40,084 nt of DNA. Source: an uncultured Flavobacterium sp. Its GTDB lineage: Bacteria; Bacteroidota; Bacteroidia; Flavobacteriales; Flavobacteriaceae. The position numbers and the translations under genes were made by a program. The notes under the pieces were generated by a model. It worked only from the letters and a program-made list of their open reading frames with translations, was not told the DNA's origin and did not search any database. Below, in pieces: positions 26,026 through 35,904 of the stretch (positions are counted from its first letter, which is position 1; the number at the start of each line of letters is the position of its first letter). The DNA lies in assembly GCA_947631175.1 (NCBI GenBank), contig CANRKI010000009.1, positions 1 to 40,084 on the forward strand. The letters run 5' to 3'.

Positions 26026-26439
26026 ATGATGAAAAAAGATATTTTTAAAATTATAGTTTTTGTTACATGTAATTTCTTATTTATATGTTGTAAAACCAAT
26101 CCTGAAAAGGAATTTGAGAAAGAATCAGATAAACTTAGAAAAGAATCTAATAAAATTTTACAAAAATATTTAAACGAGAATTATGATAAATTTTCTGATA
26201 AAGATTTACATAATAGAATGGACAGTATTACTAAAATTTATGTTTTAGATAAAAATAAAGAATTAGCTATTAAATTTATAGAAACCCGTAAAGGTATTGA
26301 ACGTATTAATTACTTAAAAGCATACATATCAAAGGAAGAGTTAAAGTTGATATTAGAAAAAATACCCAATAAATTTGCTAATGACACCAATTATATTTCA
26401 ATTAAACAACTAGTAGACAAACAACACAACAATAAATGA
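26026..26439 (+). CDS. Small lipoprotein inserted between purK and purE
   Basis: A 137-aa protein not recognised as any family. It starts MMKKDIFKIIVFVTCNFLFICCKT: a hydrophobic stretch ending in Cys-Cys that fits a type II signal peptide. The rest is highly charged and helical (NPEKEFEKESDKLRKESNKILQKYLNEN), with low complexity in Lys, Glu and Asp and no catalytic motif. Met1 and Met2 are both possible starts. Its stop overlaps the purE ATG by 4 bases (ATGA), so it is translationally coupled to purE although nothing in it suggests purine metabolism. Its base use is more A+T-rich than purK and purE. Confidence 0.75.
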   Translation: MMKKDIFKIIVFVTCNFLFICCKTNPEKEFEKESDKLRKESNKILQKYLNENYDKFSDKDLHNRMDSITKIYVLDKNKELAIKFIETRKGIERINYLKAYISKEELKLILEKIPNKFANDTNYISIKQLVDKQHNNK

Positions 26440-26918
26440 AAGTAGCAGTAGTAATGGGAAGTATTTCGGATATGCCGGTAATGCAACAAGCCATTGATGT
26501 TTTAAAAGAATTTGGTGTGGAAACTATGGTTGATATTGTATCGGCACACAGAACACCAGAAAAATTAGTCGATTTTTCGAACAATGCACACAAAAACGGT
26601 ATCAACGTAATTATTGCTGGCGCTGGTGGAGCCGCACATTTACCAGGAATGGTGGCAAGTATGAGTCCGCTTCCGGTAATTGGTGTTCCTGTAAAGTCAT
26701 CAAACTCTATCGATGGTTGGGATTCGGTTTTATCGATCCTACAAATGCCAGGCGGAGTTCCGGTTGCAACCGTAGCATTAAACGGAGCTAAAAATGCAGG
26801 TTTATTAGCTGTGCAAATTTTAGCAAGTCAAAACTCAGATTTGTTACAGAAAATGATCGACTACAAACTAGGTTTAAAAGAAGCGGTTTTAAAAGCTGCC
26901 GAAGGTTTAAATAAATAA
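26436..26918 (+). CDS. purE: N5-carboxyaminoimidazole ribonucleotide mutase
   Basis: Converts N5-CAIR to CAIR, directly after the PurK step. The 160 aa have the class I PurE motifs: VVMGSISDMPVM at the N-terminus, DIVSAHRTPEKL with the catalytic His, IIAGAGGAAHLPGMVA, and PVIGVPVKS. The QMPGGVPVATVALNGAKNAGLLAVQILA tail is typical. It overlaps the lipoprotein stop by 4 bases and ends just before a terminator. Confidence 0.97.
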   Translation: MKVAVVMGSISDMPVMQQAIDVLKEFGVETMVDIVSAHRTPEKLVDFSNNAHKNGINVIIAGAGGAAHLPGMVASMSPLPVIGVPVKSSNSIDGWDSVLSILQMPGGVPVATVALNGAKNAGLLAVQILASQNSDLLQKMIDYKLGLKEAVLKAAEGLNK

Positions 26919-26930
26919 TCTACAATATAT

Positions 26931-26967
26931 AAAGTCTCAAGAGCAATAACTTTTGAGACTTTTTTTT
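26931..26967 (+). terminator. Terminator after purE
   Basis: The stem AAAGTCTCAA/TTGAGACTTT encloses a loop of 14 nt and is followed by a T8 run. The T run reaches the stop codon of the convergent tamL gene. Confidence 0.85.
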
Positions 26968-29272
26968 AAAATGGATATCCAATAGCAATATTCAATATCA
27001 AATTATCTTTTCGCCATTGCGAATCACCAAATTCAACTTTGTCGTATGTCCACCTTTGCGCTTTAGGATAATAAGGAACACGAATAGGAAAAGCTAAATC
27101 TAATCTTAAAATTAAGATACTAACATCGGCGCGCAATCCAAAACCAGCACCTACGGCAATTTCAGATAAAAAATCTTTAGAAAATTCGCCACCAGGTCGC
27201 GCTTCATTTTTATTAATTAGCCACACATTTCCAGCATCAAAAAAAACAGCTCCTTCTAAAATACTAAACAATTTGGCTCTGTATTCTAAATTGGCTTCCA
27301 ATCTAATATCACCTGCTTGATCTAATAAGAAAGATGTATTTGAGGTTCTAGGATCAAAACTTCCAGGACCAACAGTGCGAGCTCTAAAAGCGCGAACAGA
27401 ATTGGTTCCGCCAACAAAAAATTGTTTTACAAAAGGAATCTCGTTAGAATTACCGTACGGATACGCCAAACCAGCCATAAATCGAGAGGCAATAGAGGTT
27501 TTAGAAGTTAACTTATGATAAAATCGAACATCAGTATCAATTTTATAATATTGACTAAACGGAACGCCTAAAATTTCTTTTTGATTGTCTTTATCAACAT
27601 TCGCTCCCCAAATTAAACCCGTTAAATTAGCTGATAAATCCAAAGATCCTTTAAAATACCAAGTACTTCGTTTGTTTGGTAACATGGTATTCGTAAAAAT
27701 ATAATTGTAAGTTGGACCAAAGGTAAGTTGTTTACTTAAAATTCGAGCATCATAAGGATTAGTTGCCGCTTGTTGTTCAAAAAGTTCTGTAACTGTACTT
27801 GGTGCAATATAATTTACCTCAATAATATCTAAATTGTGCTCACGCAACACATTTTCTTTCCAACCATATCCAAAAGTTGCGGTAAACGAATTTAGAGCGT
27901 ATAATTTCATACGTTTTTGGAATTCATAACTTAAAGAAAGTTTTGTTTTGGGTACAAAGTTAGAAGAAGTATGAAAAGTAAATGGAGCTATAATTCGAGG
28001 CCAGACCAAACTTGATTCGGCTCCGAATCTATAAATATCATATCCTTGATTATCACCACCTAACTGAAAATCCATACCTCCAAATATCGAAATATTAAAC
28101 TGCTCGGCTGCTCTAAAAAAGTTTTTATGTTTCCAATTCAAAGCAACTTCAAAACCGGTGTAACTGGCAGAGTTTGTTTTTGCGGTAGTTTCTAAACGAA
28201 TTGATTTCATGTTAGCGGGTGTTAACATATATACCACATCCAACTCGTGTTTGGTAGAATCCGAAATATAAAATTGATTTTTAACGAATTTAAATGTTCC
28301 TAAATTCACCAATCGATTTAATGAGAGGTTATGATCCTTACGATTGTATTTATCGCCTTTATCAAAATACAAAGTACGATCGTAAATTTTGTTTCTGAAA
28401 AGTAAATCGCTATCATTTATAATAAAGTTTTTATAGTTAGGAACCGTATCTATAATTTGACGGAATCGACGACTCGAATTTACATCGTAGCCCGAAAAAA
28501 CAAAAATTCGATTAATAGAATACGGATCGCGAGCGATTTGTGGTGTGCTTGGTTTTACTTTTAATTTTAAATCGACTTGATTTTTTCCCACGGTACTATC
28601 GGCCTGAATTAATAAATAATCAGGATTAAAATAATAATAACCGTTGTTTTTTAAATACTCATCAATCCTAACTCTTTCGTTTTTAATTGTTTCTAAATGA
28701 TAAGGCGAATTGGATTTTAATAGAGTTAATGGCTTGGTTTCTAAAATATCTTTCCAAAGTTGCGATGAATCAGCCTCAAAAATAACATCTCGAATTAAAA
28801 AGCGCTTTTTCAATTCCACCGCATAATTTATTTTTGCTGTTTTATTATTTCGAGTGGTATCCGAATTTACAATAACTCTAAAAAAACCATTATTCTCTAA
28901 TCTATTAATAAGCAACTTTTCATTATACACACGATCGACCTCGGATATTAGCACCGGTTTCTCGCCTAATTTATTTCTAATCCAAGCACCAATTCCTTTT
29001 TCTTTTTCAGGATTTCCTCCCAAATTATAAAAAAATAATTTAGGACGCATCCCTAAAAACTTTTTATTGGGTTTAGGAACAACCAAATTTTCCATGGCGG
29101 TTGCAAAGTTACCTTGTTGCTTTTTGGTGTATAACGAATCGGGAGTTAATTTAAAAGTAGATCCCGTGTACAGCCAATCGCCTTTAGGAACAGATTTTAG
29201 TCCGCTACACGCAGACATAGCAATACCTAAGGTAACGATTAAAAAGATACTATGTAATTGATTCCATTTCAT
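26966..29272 (-). CDS. tamL: TamL-type BamA/TamA family outer-membrane lipoprotein
   Basis: Omp85-superfamily outer-membrane protein of 768 aa. It begins with a lipoprotein signal (IVTLGIAMSACSGLKSVPKGDWLYTG; acylated Cys at about 22), which distinguishes TamL of Bacteroidota from TamA. POTRA-like regions follow (KRFLIRDVIFEADSS; YLKNNGYYYFNPDYL; INRIFVFSGYDVNS, about 60-330). The Omp85 barrel occupies the C-terminal half, with the lid-loop motif VGGTNSVRAFRARTVGPG and last strand NLILNIAIGYPF. The start codon directly follows the stop of tamB with no base between them, so the pair is one transcript and presumably one translocation and assembly module. Confidence 0.93.
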   Translation of the reverse strand: MKWNQLHSIFLIVTLGIAMSACSGLKSVPKGDWLYTGSTFKLTPDSLYTKKQQGNFATAMENLVVPKPNKKFLGMRPKLFFYNLGGNPEKEKGIGAWIRNKLGEKPVLISEVDRVYNEKLLINRLENNGFFRVIVNSDTTRNNKTAKINYAVELKKRFLIRDVIFEADSSQLWKDILETKPLTLLKSNSPYHLETIKNERVRIDEYLKNNGYYYFNPDYLLIQADSTVGKNQVDLKLKVKPSTPQIARDPYSINRIFVFSGYDVNSSRRFRQIIDTVPNYKNFIINDSDLLFRNKIYDRTLYFDKGDKYNRKDHNLSLNRLVNLGTFKFVKNQFYISDSTKHELDVVYMLTPANMKSIRLETTAKTNSASYTGFEVALNWKHKNFFRAAEQFNISIFGGMDFQLGGDNQGYDIYRFGAESSLVWPRIIAPFTFHTSSNFVPKTKLSLSYEFQKRMKLYALNSFTATFGYGWKENVLREHNLDIIEVNYIAPSTVTELFEQQAATNPYDARILSKQLTFGPTYNYIFTNTMLPNKRSTWYFKGSLDLSANLTGLIWGANVDKDNQKEILGVPFSQYYKIDTDVRFYHKLTSKTSIASRFMAGLAYPYGNSNEIPFVKQFFVGGTNSVRAFRARTVGPGSFDPRTSNTSFLLDQAGDIRLEANLEYRAKLFSILEGAVFFDAGNVWLINKNEARPGGEFSKDFLSEIAVGAGFGLRADVSILILRLDLAFPIRVPYYPKAQRWTYDKVEFGDSQWRKDNLILNIAIGYPF

Positions 29273-32200
29273 TTATATATAATCTTCAGGTTTTAAAATA
29301 TCATAAAAAAATGATACTTTGAAAGGTTTTGATTTTTTTAAAGGAAAAGCTTCGCCTAAAAAATTATTATCACGAAGCTGTAAACTTTGCTTTAATGTAT
29401 CTATTTGCTGATTGGGAATAGTGTCCGATTTACTAGGTGTGTTTTTTCTATTTTGTTGATTACGTTGTCGTCTAAACTCTCGGTTTTCTTTTCGTTTCTG
29501 AAATATTTCTTTAAACTTATCGTAGCTCATCGTGATGATAAAACCAACGCCAGTCTCAATAACTTGTCCCTGAAAAGCGACTTGGTATCTGTTTTTTCTG
29601 TAAGCACGAACCAAATACCTTCCGTCCTCTGTGATAGAATATTCTGCAGATATATCTCCGGCAATATTCGTCATTTGCTCATTTGCACGCTCCTCTCCTT
29701 CTAATCCAAAATTACTTCCAATAGTGATTTTAAGTCGATCATCAAACAAACGTTTTGATAATTCTACATTTAAATCGGTACGAGTTTGTGCTTCTCCGGT
29801 AGAAAAATCATCAGCCGACTCTAAATCAAAATTCAGCTCAAAACCATTCACAATTTCAGAGGCTAAGTTGTTAAGTTGCTGAGAAATTATCTTACTAACA
29901 CTTTGCCTAGCCATTCCGCTTACAGAAGTTCCTGCACTGGATGCAAAAGGATTTTCGCCAATAAAACGATTTAAAACCAATAAAGCGATTACTTGCTTGT
30001 TCATCTCGGCCTGATCGTTTCGAATTTGTCTGAGCTTTTCCTCAATAGCACTTTCAATATCGGATGAAATGTTATAATTCTCCTCTGGAATTTGAATATC
30101 AAAAGAAATTTCTGGTTTCAGTAACTCGCCATTCATCATCAAATGGGTTTCAAAAGGCACGCGTTGTTTGTATTTATTGCGTTCCGAAGTCGACATACCT
30201 TGCAATTGCGAATCCAACAAATCAATTGGCGAAGTGTTTGTTTTGTATATGGCTGTAATATTTGCATTGGCAGATGTTGGTTCGCCTGTCCAAACCAAGG
30301 TCGATCCTTTTTCGATTTCGAATTTTCGTTTAATAAAATTAAAAGACATTTGATACGAACCTTTATCTATTTCGTAAGTTCCGGTTAAAGATGTTTTTCC
30401 CGAAGGATCAATCCCTCCGGTAAGTTCAGCTTCTCCAAAAACAGTTAATTTGTCACCATTTTGCTTATCAATTATAATATTAAGAGTAGCTTGTTTGTTA
30501 ATCGAAATCGAAGCATTTACGTTTAGTCCTTTTATTTTGGATTGATTTAGCTCCTCCTTCATCTCTAAAGTTTGTTGCAACACCAGATTATCTTCGTCAA
30601 TAAATTCTACAATTCCTTCTCTATCTGCGATTGAAGGATCGGTGCTTGGTAAAACAAATGTAAAATCCGTATTTTCATTCACTTTTATTGATCCATCTAC
30701 AACAGGTAAATTCATATCACCAGAAATTTTTAGATTCGTATCAATGTATAACTTACCATAAAACAAGTCGTTATCTTTAGCAGTAGAGTTCATTAATTTA
30801 AAATCATTTGCTCGCAATCTTAGATTAAATTTAAAATCGGAATAACTACTCGTTAAAATTCGGCCATTTAAACTAAGCTTGTTATTTTCTGAATCGGCAA
30901 TTTGAAATTGATTAAAACGAATGCCCTCATCAGTAAATAAAATGGGTTGATTGATGTTTTTAAACGTTGCGTTTAAAGCATTTACCGTTAGACCAACTTC
31001 GTTAAATTTAACTTCTCCGTTAATTTTTGGTGCAGCTAAACCTCCAGAAATTTTTAAATCACCAGATAAATACCCCGAAGGATTAGAAATCGTTTGATTT
31101 GCAAAACCTTGCAAAGTAAGTAACTGTAAGGACTTAATATTGGCTTGTAATCGCAAAGCATCTATTTTAGGATTATATCCTCCAAAAACACGAACATCGT
31201 TTCCGTTTTCTGTCAAAATTATCAGTGCGTTGTAGGTATCTTCTCGACGGGTGTTGGTTACTTTCACATCTAAATTTCCAACTTTAGAATTCATTACTTC
31301 TAAATCAGAAATTAAAAGATCTCCTACAAATTTTAAATCTGTAGTTATATCGCGTAGCTGCGCTTTTCCGTTAATTTTACCACGTGCTAATAGTGAATCC
31401 TTCTTAATGATATGGGTTAGGGATTCGATTTCGAAATTTTTAAACGCTACATCAATTGGTGCATTTGCTGCCTCATTTATTGAATTTATAGCAAGTTGAC
31501 TTCCGTTGTTTTCAAGAATAAAATTTTTAGCTTTTATTCCTTGACTTTGCGTCAAAATATCAATACTATTATCAGCTGTAACTGTCCATGTATCGTAATT
31601 AAGCATAAGTCCATTTGGATCTAGGCTAATTCTAGTTCCGGTTTCAAGAGCAGCCAATTCACCAGAAATTTGATATTGTTGCTTTTTATCAGAATCAAGA
31701 ATTTGAAATAGATACTGAATCTTATCATCAATCACATCGCCTGATAAATTAATTTGATTGATTTGGTATTTATCACTTTGTAATTTTTCAATTCCTAAAT
31801 TATAGACTAATTTATTGCGATCCGTATCGGCTTGCAAACTCACATTTTTAATGGTATTTGCTCCATAAATTAAGTTGGGAAAAGTTGCCTGAAGATTTAA
31901 ATAATCGGTTTCTGATTTATAATTTGCCTTAATGCTTGCGGTCTCAAAATTTTTTAAATCAGGTAAAAAAAGATATAATATTCTATCATTTTTAATACGA
32001 GCGTCTAAATCAAAATAGGTTTCGTTAGGTGATGCATTGTCTTGGTTAGGAACAATTTCATAATATTTTGAAATTGATTGCATCAAAAGTTCTGGCAATT
32101 GTGTTAAGGTATATTTCCCTTCTATTTTTGCATCTAAAATTTGAGATTGCACATACAATTTATTGATATTTGAGGTTGAAATAGCGTCAATCTTTAAAGA

Positions 32201-34459
32201 ATCGAACGGAATAACTTGCTTTCCATCTGCGTAAGCAAAGTTGTATAATCTAAGTTTTCCGTTTAGATGATCGGGATGTAAATCAGAAAAATCAGCAGAA
32301 ATTGTTCCTTTAAGTGCACTTGGGTTTGCAGTCAATTTCATTTTATATAAATCTAATTTTTCAATCGTTCCGTCTAATTCTAAAGTCGGATGTTCGTTTA
32401 AAAAATTCCCCGAAGCTTCAAACAGCAAGTCTGCATTGGCATCTTTAAATTTTACATCTGCCACATAATTTCCTTGATTTACGTTGGCTTGTAAATTTAA
32501 GTTTTCGTATAAATATCCATTAAATTTTGCCGTAGCAATATTCCCCGAAATTGTGGTGCTCATTACCTTTGGGTCAAAGCTATTTCCTGCAACAGCAACT
32601 GTTGCTGTAACCTGAGATAAGGAATCGTTTTGAATTAATTTACCAATATTAAAATCTTGTAAATTAGCTTGTAGGTCATAAATTTCTGCATTTTTTTTAC
32701 GCTGGTCTAGCTTTCCTAAAAAGGTTGCGTTTCCAAAACTCGATGCCAATTTTAAATCTGCATTTGCTTGTTTTATGCCGCCTTTAAATTTGCCTTGTAA
32801 TAAAAAATGATCGGGCAAGGTAATGTTTTGAGGTAAATTTCCTCGAGGTAAAATGGAAAGTATATCCGTTTGTGTTGATTTTAGCTTGCTAACATCTAAA
32901 TCAACATATAATTGGTTAGGTTGTAGTGCGTTTTTAATTTTTCCGGAAAGTTCAATATCCGAACCACGTAAACCAGATAAGCGAAAATTAGCAAGGGATA
33001 AATCATTTATTTTTCCGCTTATTCGTGTGTCAATATTTAAAATTCCATTGGGATTATTTTTAAAAACATCTTGTTTGGTTAAATCCGGAACCAATAAAAT
33101 TAAATCCTTAAATCCAATTTTTGATTTTTTTAAACTAGCAGTAACAGCAACATTTCCTAAGTTATTTGATAAATCACTAATATTAGCATAGGAAATTAAA
33201 ACTTCATCCTTTAAAAGAGTTTGAGGCGTTTTTAAATACAAATTAGAAACTTGAATTTTTTTAGGACCATAATAAAAATCGGTTTCAAAATCATCAATCG
33301 ACAATCCTGATTTCTCCTCAATAGTTGTGGCATTTACAACACCCGAAATTTGATTTGAAGTGTACATCAAATCCGAAGCGTCAAAATCTATTTTATTAAA
33401 ATCTAAGTAATTAAAATCCAAACCACGAACTTGCTTTTTATGGTTTAAATTATAAAAACTGACTTTTAAATTGTTAAGATTTACTTTGTTTAATGCAAAT
33501 TTTGGAGCAACTTGCTTTATTGCATCTGCTTTAATATCGATCGGAGTATTTTTTTTAACTACCGGATTCTCTAAAAGTTTTACCGCAATTTGGGCTTGAT
33601 TAAACGTTAAACTATTTACTTTAAAATCCAAATTTGGCAAATCAATATGCTCAATTTGCGTTTTTAATTTATCAAATACAATTTTAGCATCTACTTTGGT
33701 ATTGTCATCCCAATAAGTAACATCAAAATCAGATAAATCTATCTTTTTTAGTTGAATTTGAAGTGGTTTTTCATCGGCAACTTCATCAACTTTCGCAACG
33801 GTTTCTTCTATTATTTCTTTTAATAGATCACGTTTAACAGCCACCTTTAAACCTTGTGCACGAATGGTTGGAACCGAAAAAAGTAAATTTTTTAAATCAA
33901 ATTTATCAACTTGAGTTTCAAAATCAAGAAGTTTAAGTTTAACGTCATTTCCGCCAAATTTATCCTCAAAATTAAAGGCTATTTTTTTTAGTTTAATCTG
34001 GTCCAAATCAATTTCGAAATTCGATTTCACTGCTGTTGTATCAACTGTTTTACTTGCAAAAGCATCTACAATGTAATCAAAATTAAAACGACCGTCGTTG
34101 TCACGTTTTACATTTCCAACCAAACCTAAAACCTCAATATTTGTAATATTTGCCTTGTTTTTTAATAAATCAAATAAATTAACTGAAACACGTAGCTGTT
34201 CACTAAAAATTAAAGTATCTTTAGCTTGATCTTGTAAATACAAACCGTCTAGTTCAATCTCATTCGGAAAATTTACATAAAATCGATTTAAAGCCACTTT
34301 AGTTTGTATCTTTTCTTCCAAAAAATTAATAGCTACATCTTTAAGTTTGTTTTGTACAAAGGGAATTTGAATTGATACTGTTAGCAACAATACCAATACA
34401 ACTAGCGAAACACTAGTCCAAAATATCCACTTAAAAACTTTATTTACTCTATTTTTCAA
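29273..34459 (-). CDS. tamB: Translocation and assembly module protein TamB
   Basis: Very long (1728 aa) inner-membrane-anchored periplasmic protein of the AsmA-like/TamB family, thought to bridge the two membranes with TamA or TamL and to carry phospholipid or assist outer-membrane insertion. There is one N-terminal membrane helix (WIFWTSVSLVVLVLLLTVSIQIPF), then a long beta-rich groove region (about 40-1250). The TamB C-terminal domain (DUF490) follows at about 1250-1640: GEAELTGGIDPSGKTSLTG, YQMSFNFIKRKFEIEKGSTLVWTGEPTSANANITAIY. A charged tail (KRKENREFRRQRNQQNRKNTPSK) is near the end. It is the first gene of a two-gene operon with tamL. Confidence 0.95.
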   Translation of the reverse strand: MKNRVNKVFKWIFWTSVSLVVLVLLLTVSIQIPFVQNKLKDVAINFLEEKIQTKVALNRFYVNFPNEIELDGLYLQDQAKDTLIFSEQLRVSVNLFDLLKNKANITNIEVLGLVGNVKRDNDGRFNFDYIVDAFASKTVDTTAVKSNFEIDLDQIKLKKIAFNFEDKFGGNDVKLKLLDFETQVDKFDLKNLLFSVPTIRAQGLKVAVKRDLLKEIIEETVAKVDEVADEKPLQIQLKKIDLSDFDVTYWDDNTKVDAKIVFDKLKTQIEHIDLPNLDFKVNSLTFNQAQIAVKLLENPVVKKNTPIDIKADAIKQVAPKFALNKVNLNNLKVSFYNLNHKKQVRGLDFNYLDFNKIDFDASDLMYTSNQISGVVNATTIEEKSGLSIDDFETDFYYGPKKIQVSNLYLKTPQTLLKDEVLISYANISDLSNNLGNVAVTASLKKSKIGFKDLILLVPDLTKQDVFKNNPNGILNIDTRISGKINDLSLANFRLSGLRGSDIELSGKIKNALQPNQLYVDLDVSKLKSTQTDILSILPRGNLPQNITLPDHFLLQGKFKGGIKQANADLKLASSFGNATFLGKLDQRKKNAEIYDLQANLQDFNIGKLIQNDSLSQVTATVAVAGNSFDPKVMSTTISGNIATAKFNGYLYENLNLQANVNQGNYVADVKFKDANADLLFEASGNFLNEHPTLELDGTIEKLDLYKMKLTANPSALKGTISADFSDLHPDHLNGKLRLYNFAYADGKQVIPFDSLKIDAISTSNINKLYVQSQILDAKIEGKYTLTQLPELLMQSISKYYEIVPNQDNASPNETYFDLDARIKNDRILYLFLPDLKNFETASIKANYKSETDYLNLQATFPNLIYGANTIKNVSLQADTDRNKLVYNLGIEKLQSDKYQINQINLSGDVIDDKIQYLFQILDSDKKQQYQISGELAALETGTRISLDPNGLMLNYDTWTVTADNSIDILTQSQGIKAKNFILENNGSQLAINSINEAANAPIDVAFKNFEIESLTHIIKKDSLLARGKINGKAQLRDITTDLKFVGDLLISDLEVMNSKVGNLDVKVTNTRREDTYNALIILTENGNDVRVFGGYNPKIDALRLQANIKSLQLLTLQGFANQTISNPSGYLSGDLKISGGLAAPKINGEVKFNEVGLTVNALNATFKNINQPILFTDEGIRFNQFQIADSENNKLSLNGRILTSSYSDFKFNLRLRANDFKLMNSTAKDNDLFYGKLYIDTNLKISGDMNLPVVDGSIKVNENTDFTFVLPSTDPSIADREGIVEFIDEDNLVLQQTLEMKEELNQSKIKGLNVNASISINKQATLNIIIDKQNGDKLTVFGEAELTGGIDPSGKTSLTGTYEIDKGSYQMSFNFIKRKFEIEKGSTLVWTGEPTSANANITAIYKTNTSPIDLLDSQLQGMSTSERNKYKQRVPFETHLMMNGELLKPEISFDIQIPEENYNISSDIESAIEEKLRQIRNDQAEMNKQVIALLVLNRFIGENPFASSAGTSVSGMARQSVSKIISQQLNNLASEIVNGFELNFDLESADDFSTGEAQTRTDLNVELSKRLFDDRLKITIGSNFGLEGEERANEQMTNIAGDISAEYSITEDGRYLVRAYRKNRYQVAFQGQVIETGVGFIITMSYDKFKEIFQKRKENREFRRQRNQQNRKNTPSKSDTIPNQQIDTLKQSLQLRDNNFLGEAFPLKKSKPFKVSFFYDILKPEDYI

Positions 34460-34842
34460 AACTATAATTTCTAATTATTACATAACTATTTATAACACAA
34501 AATATTGTAAATAAAATAATACAAATATTAGTTCTCACTACTAATTAAATTTAACAAAAAAGCCCTCGTAATTACATAATTATCGATTAAATACAACTAT
34601 AAAGCTCGTTTAAATAAAAAATTGACAATAAATTTAAAAAAAAGATTCAAAAACAACCTTTCAAAAAAAAAAGAACGAGAAAATAAGTATTTAACTCTTT
34701 ATTCGTAAAAAAAAACGAATTAACAATAAAAAAAACAAAAATATTATGCATGCATAATATTTTTAAATAAATTTACCCTAAATTAATTTATAATAAACAA
34801 AGAGTAAAATCCTTGTAAAAACTCATTAAAAAAACAAGTAAA
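34460..34842. other. 383-base divergent control region between tamB and the FabH-like gene
   Basis: No gene is seen. The region is very A+T-rich with poly-A runs and must hold the promoters of both divergent genes, though no exact TAnnTTTG box stands out. It contains a hairpin ATTCGT-N8-ACGAAT at 34701-34720 and a long perfect palindrome at 34737-34764. Confidence 0.6.
34737..34764. promoter_or_regulatory. 28-bp perfect palindrome, candidate operator
   Basis: AAAAATATTATGCA and TGCATAATATTTTT are exact reverse complements with no spacer. The centre is 92 bases before the ATG of the FabH-like gene. The length and perfection suggest a dimeric regulator site; no regulator is identified. Confidence 0.5.
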
Positions 34843-35904
34843 ATGGCAATAAATATTATAGGAACCGGATCATACATTCCAAGCGTAGTCGTTACCAACG
34901 AGGAATTTGCAGAACATGTATTTTTAAAGGAAAACGGCGATAATATTCCTATGAATAACAAAATTATTGCTGAAAAATTTAAAGCAATTACAGGAATCAA
35001 AGAAAGACGTTACGTTGAAAACGACCAAAAAACATCCGACATTGCTTACATCGCTGCTCAAAAAGCAATACAAAACGCAGCCATTGATCCCGAATCTCTA
35101 GACTATATCATAGTAGCACATAACTTTGGTGACGTAAATCACAACACCATTCAATCCGATGCCGTACCAAGCATTGCATCACGTGTAAAACACAACCTTA
35201 AAATTCAAAATCCAAAATGTATCGCTTACGACTTACTTTTTGGTTGTCCAGGTTGGGTCGAAGGGGTTATACAAGCCAACGCATTCATCAAAGCCGGCAT
35301 CGCAAAACGTTGCCTTATTATTGGTGCCGAGACTCTATCTAGAGTTGTCGATATGCACGACCGTGACAGCATGATTTACTCGGACGGAGCCGGTGCTGTA
35401 ATCATCGAAAAAAATGAAAACAAAACCGGAGGCATCATCAACCACAACTCCGCATCATTTACACTAAACGAAAACAATTTTATCCATTTCGGTAAATCCT
35501 ATAACAACGAATTACACGAAAGCGAACGCTACATTAAAATGTTTGGCCGCAAAATTTACGAATTTGCACTAACAAACGTACCGCTTGCCATGAAAGAATG
35601 TTTAGACAATAGCGGTTTCAAAATTCAAGACCTAAAAAAAATAATCATTCACCAAGCCAACGAAAAAATGGACGAAGCCATTGTCGAGCGTTTCTATAAA
35701 TTATACGACCTCCAAATGCCACCAATGATCATGCCTATGGTTATTCAACATTTAGGCAACAGTTCAGTAGCCACCATTCCAACGCTATACGACATGATTC
35801 TAAAAAATCAAATAAAAAACCACGAACTAAACCCAGGCGATGTAATTATGTTCGCCAGCGTAGGTGCCGGAATGAATATAAACGCCATAACCTATCAATT
35901 ATAA
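34843..35904 (+). CDS. 3-oxoacyl-ACP synthase III (FabH-like) family protein
   Basis: Thiolase-fold condensing enzyme of the ketoacyl-ACP synthase III family, 353 aa. FabH enzymes condense acyl-CoA with malonyl-ACP to start fatty-acid chains. The catalytic triad is visible: Cys135 in DLLFGCPGW, His270 in IIHQANEKM and Asn306 in LGNSSVATIP. It is slightly longer than typical FabH (about 320) because of an N-terminal insert (LKENGDNIPMNNKIIAEKFKAITGIKERR). It stands alone, not beside fabD/fabG/acpP, so it may be an accessory starter enzyme. Codons are noticeably richer in C than in neighbouring genes. A structured repeat begins at the base after its stop. Confidence 0.9.
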   Translation: MAINIIGTGSYIPSVVVTNEEFAEHVFLKENGDNIPMNNKIIAEKFKAITGIKERRYVENDQKTSDIAYIAAQKAIQNAAIDPESLDYIIVAHNFGDVNHNTIQSDAVPSIASRVKHNLKIQNPKCIAYDLLFGCPGWVEGVIQANAFIKAGIAKRCLIIGAETLSRVVDMHDRDSMIYSDGAGAVIIEKNENKTGGIINHNSASFTLNENNFIHFGKSYNNELHESERYIKMFGRKIYEFALTNVPLAMKECLDNSGFKIQDLKKIIIHQANEKMDEAIVERFYKLYDLQMPPMIMPMVIQHLGNSSVATIPTLYDMILKNQIKNHELNPGDVIMFASVGAGMNINAITYQL

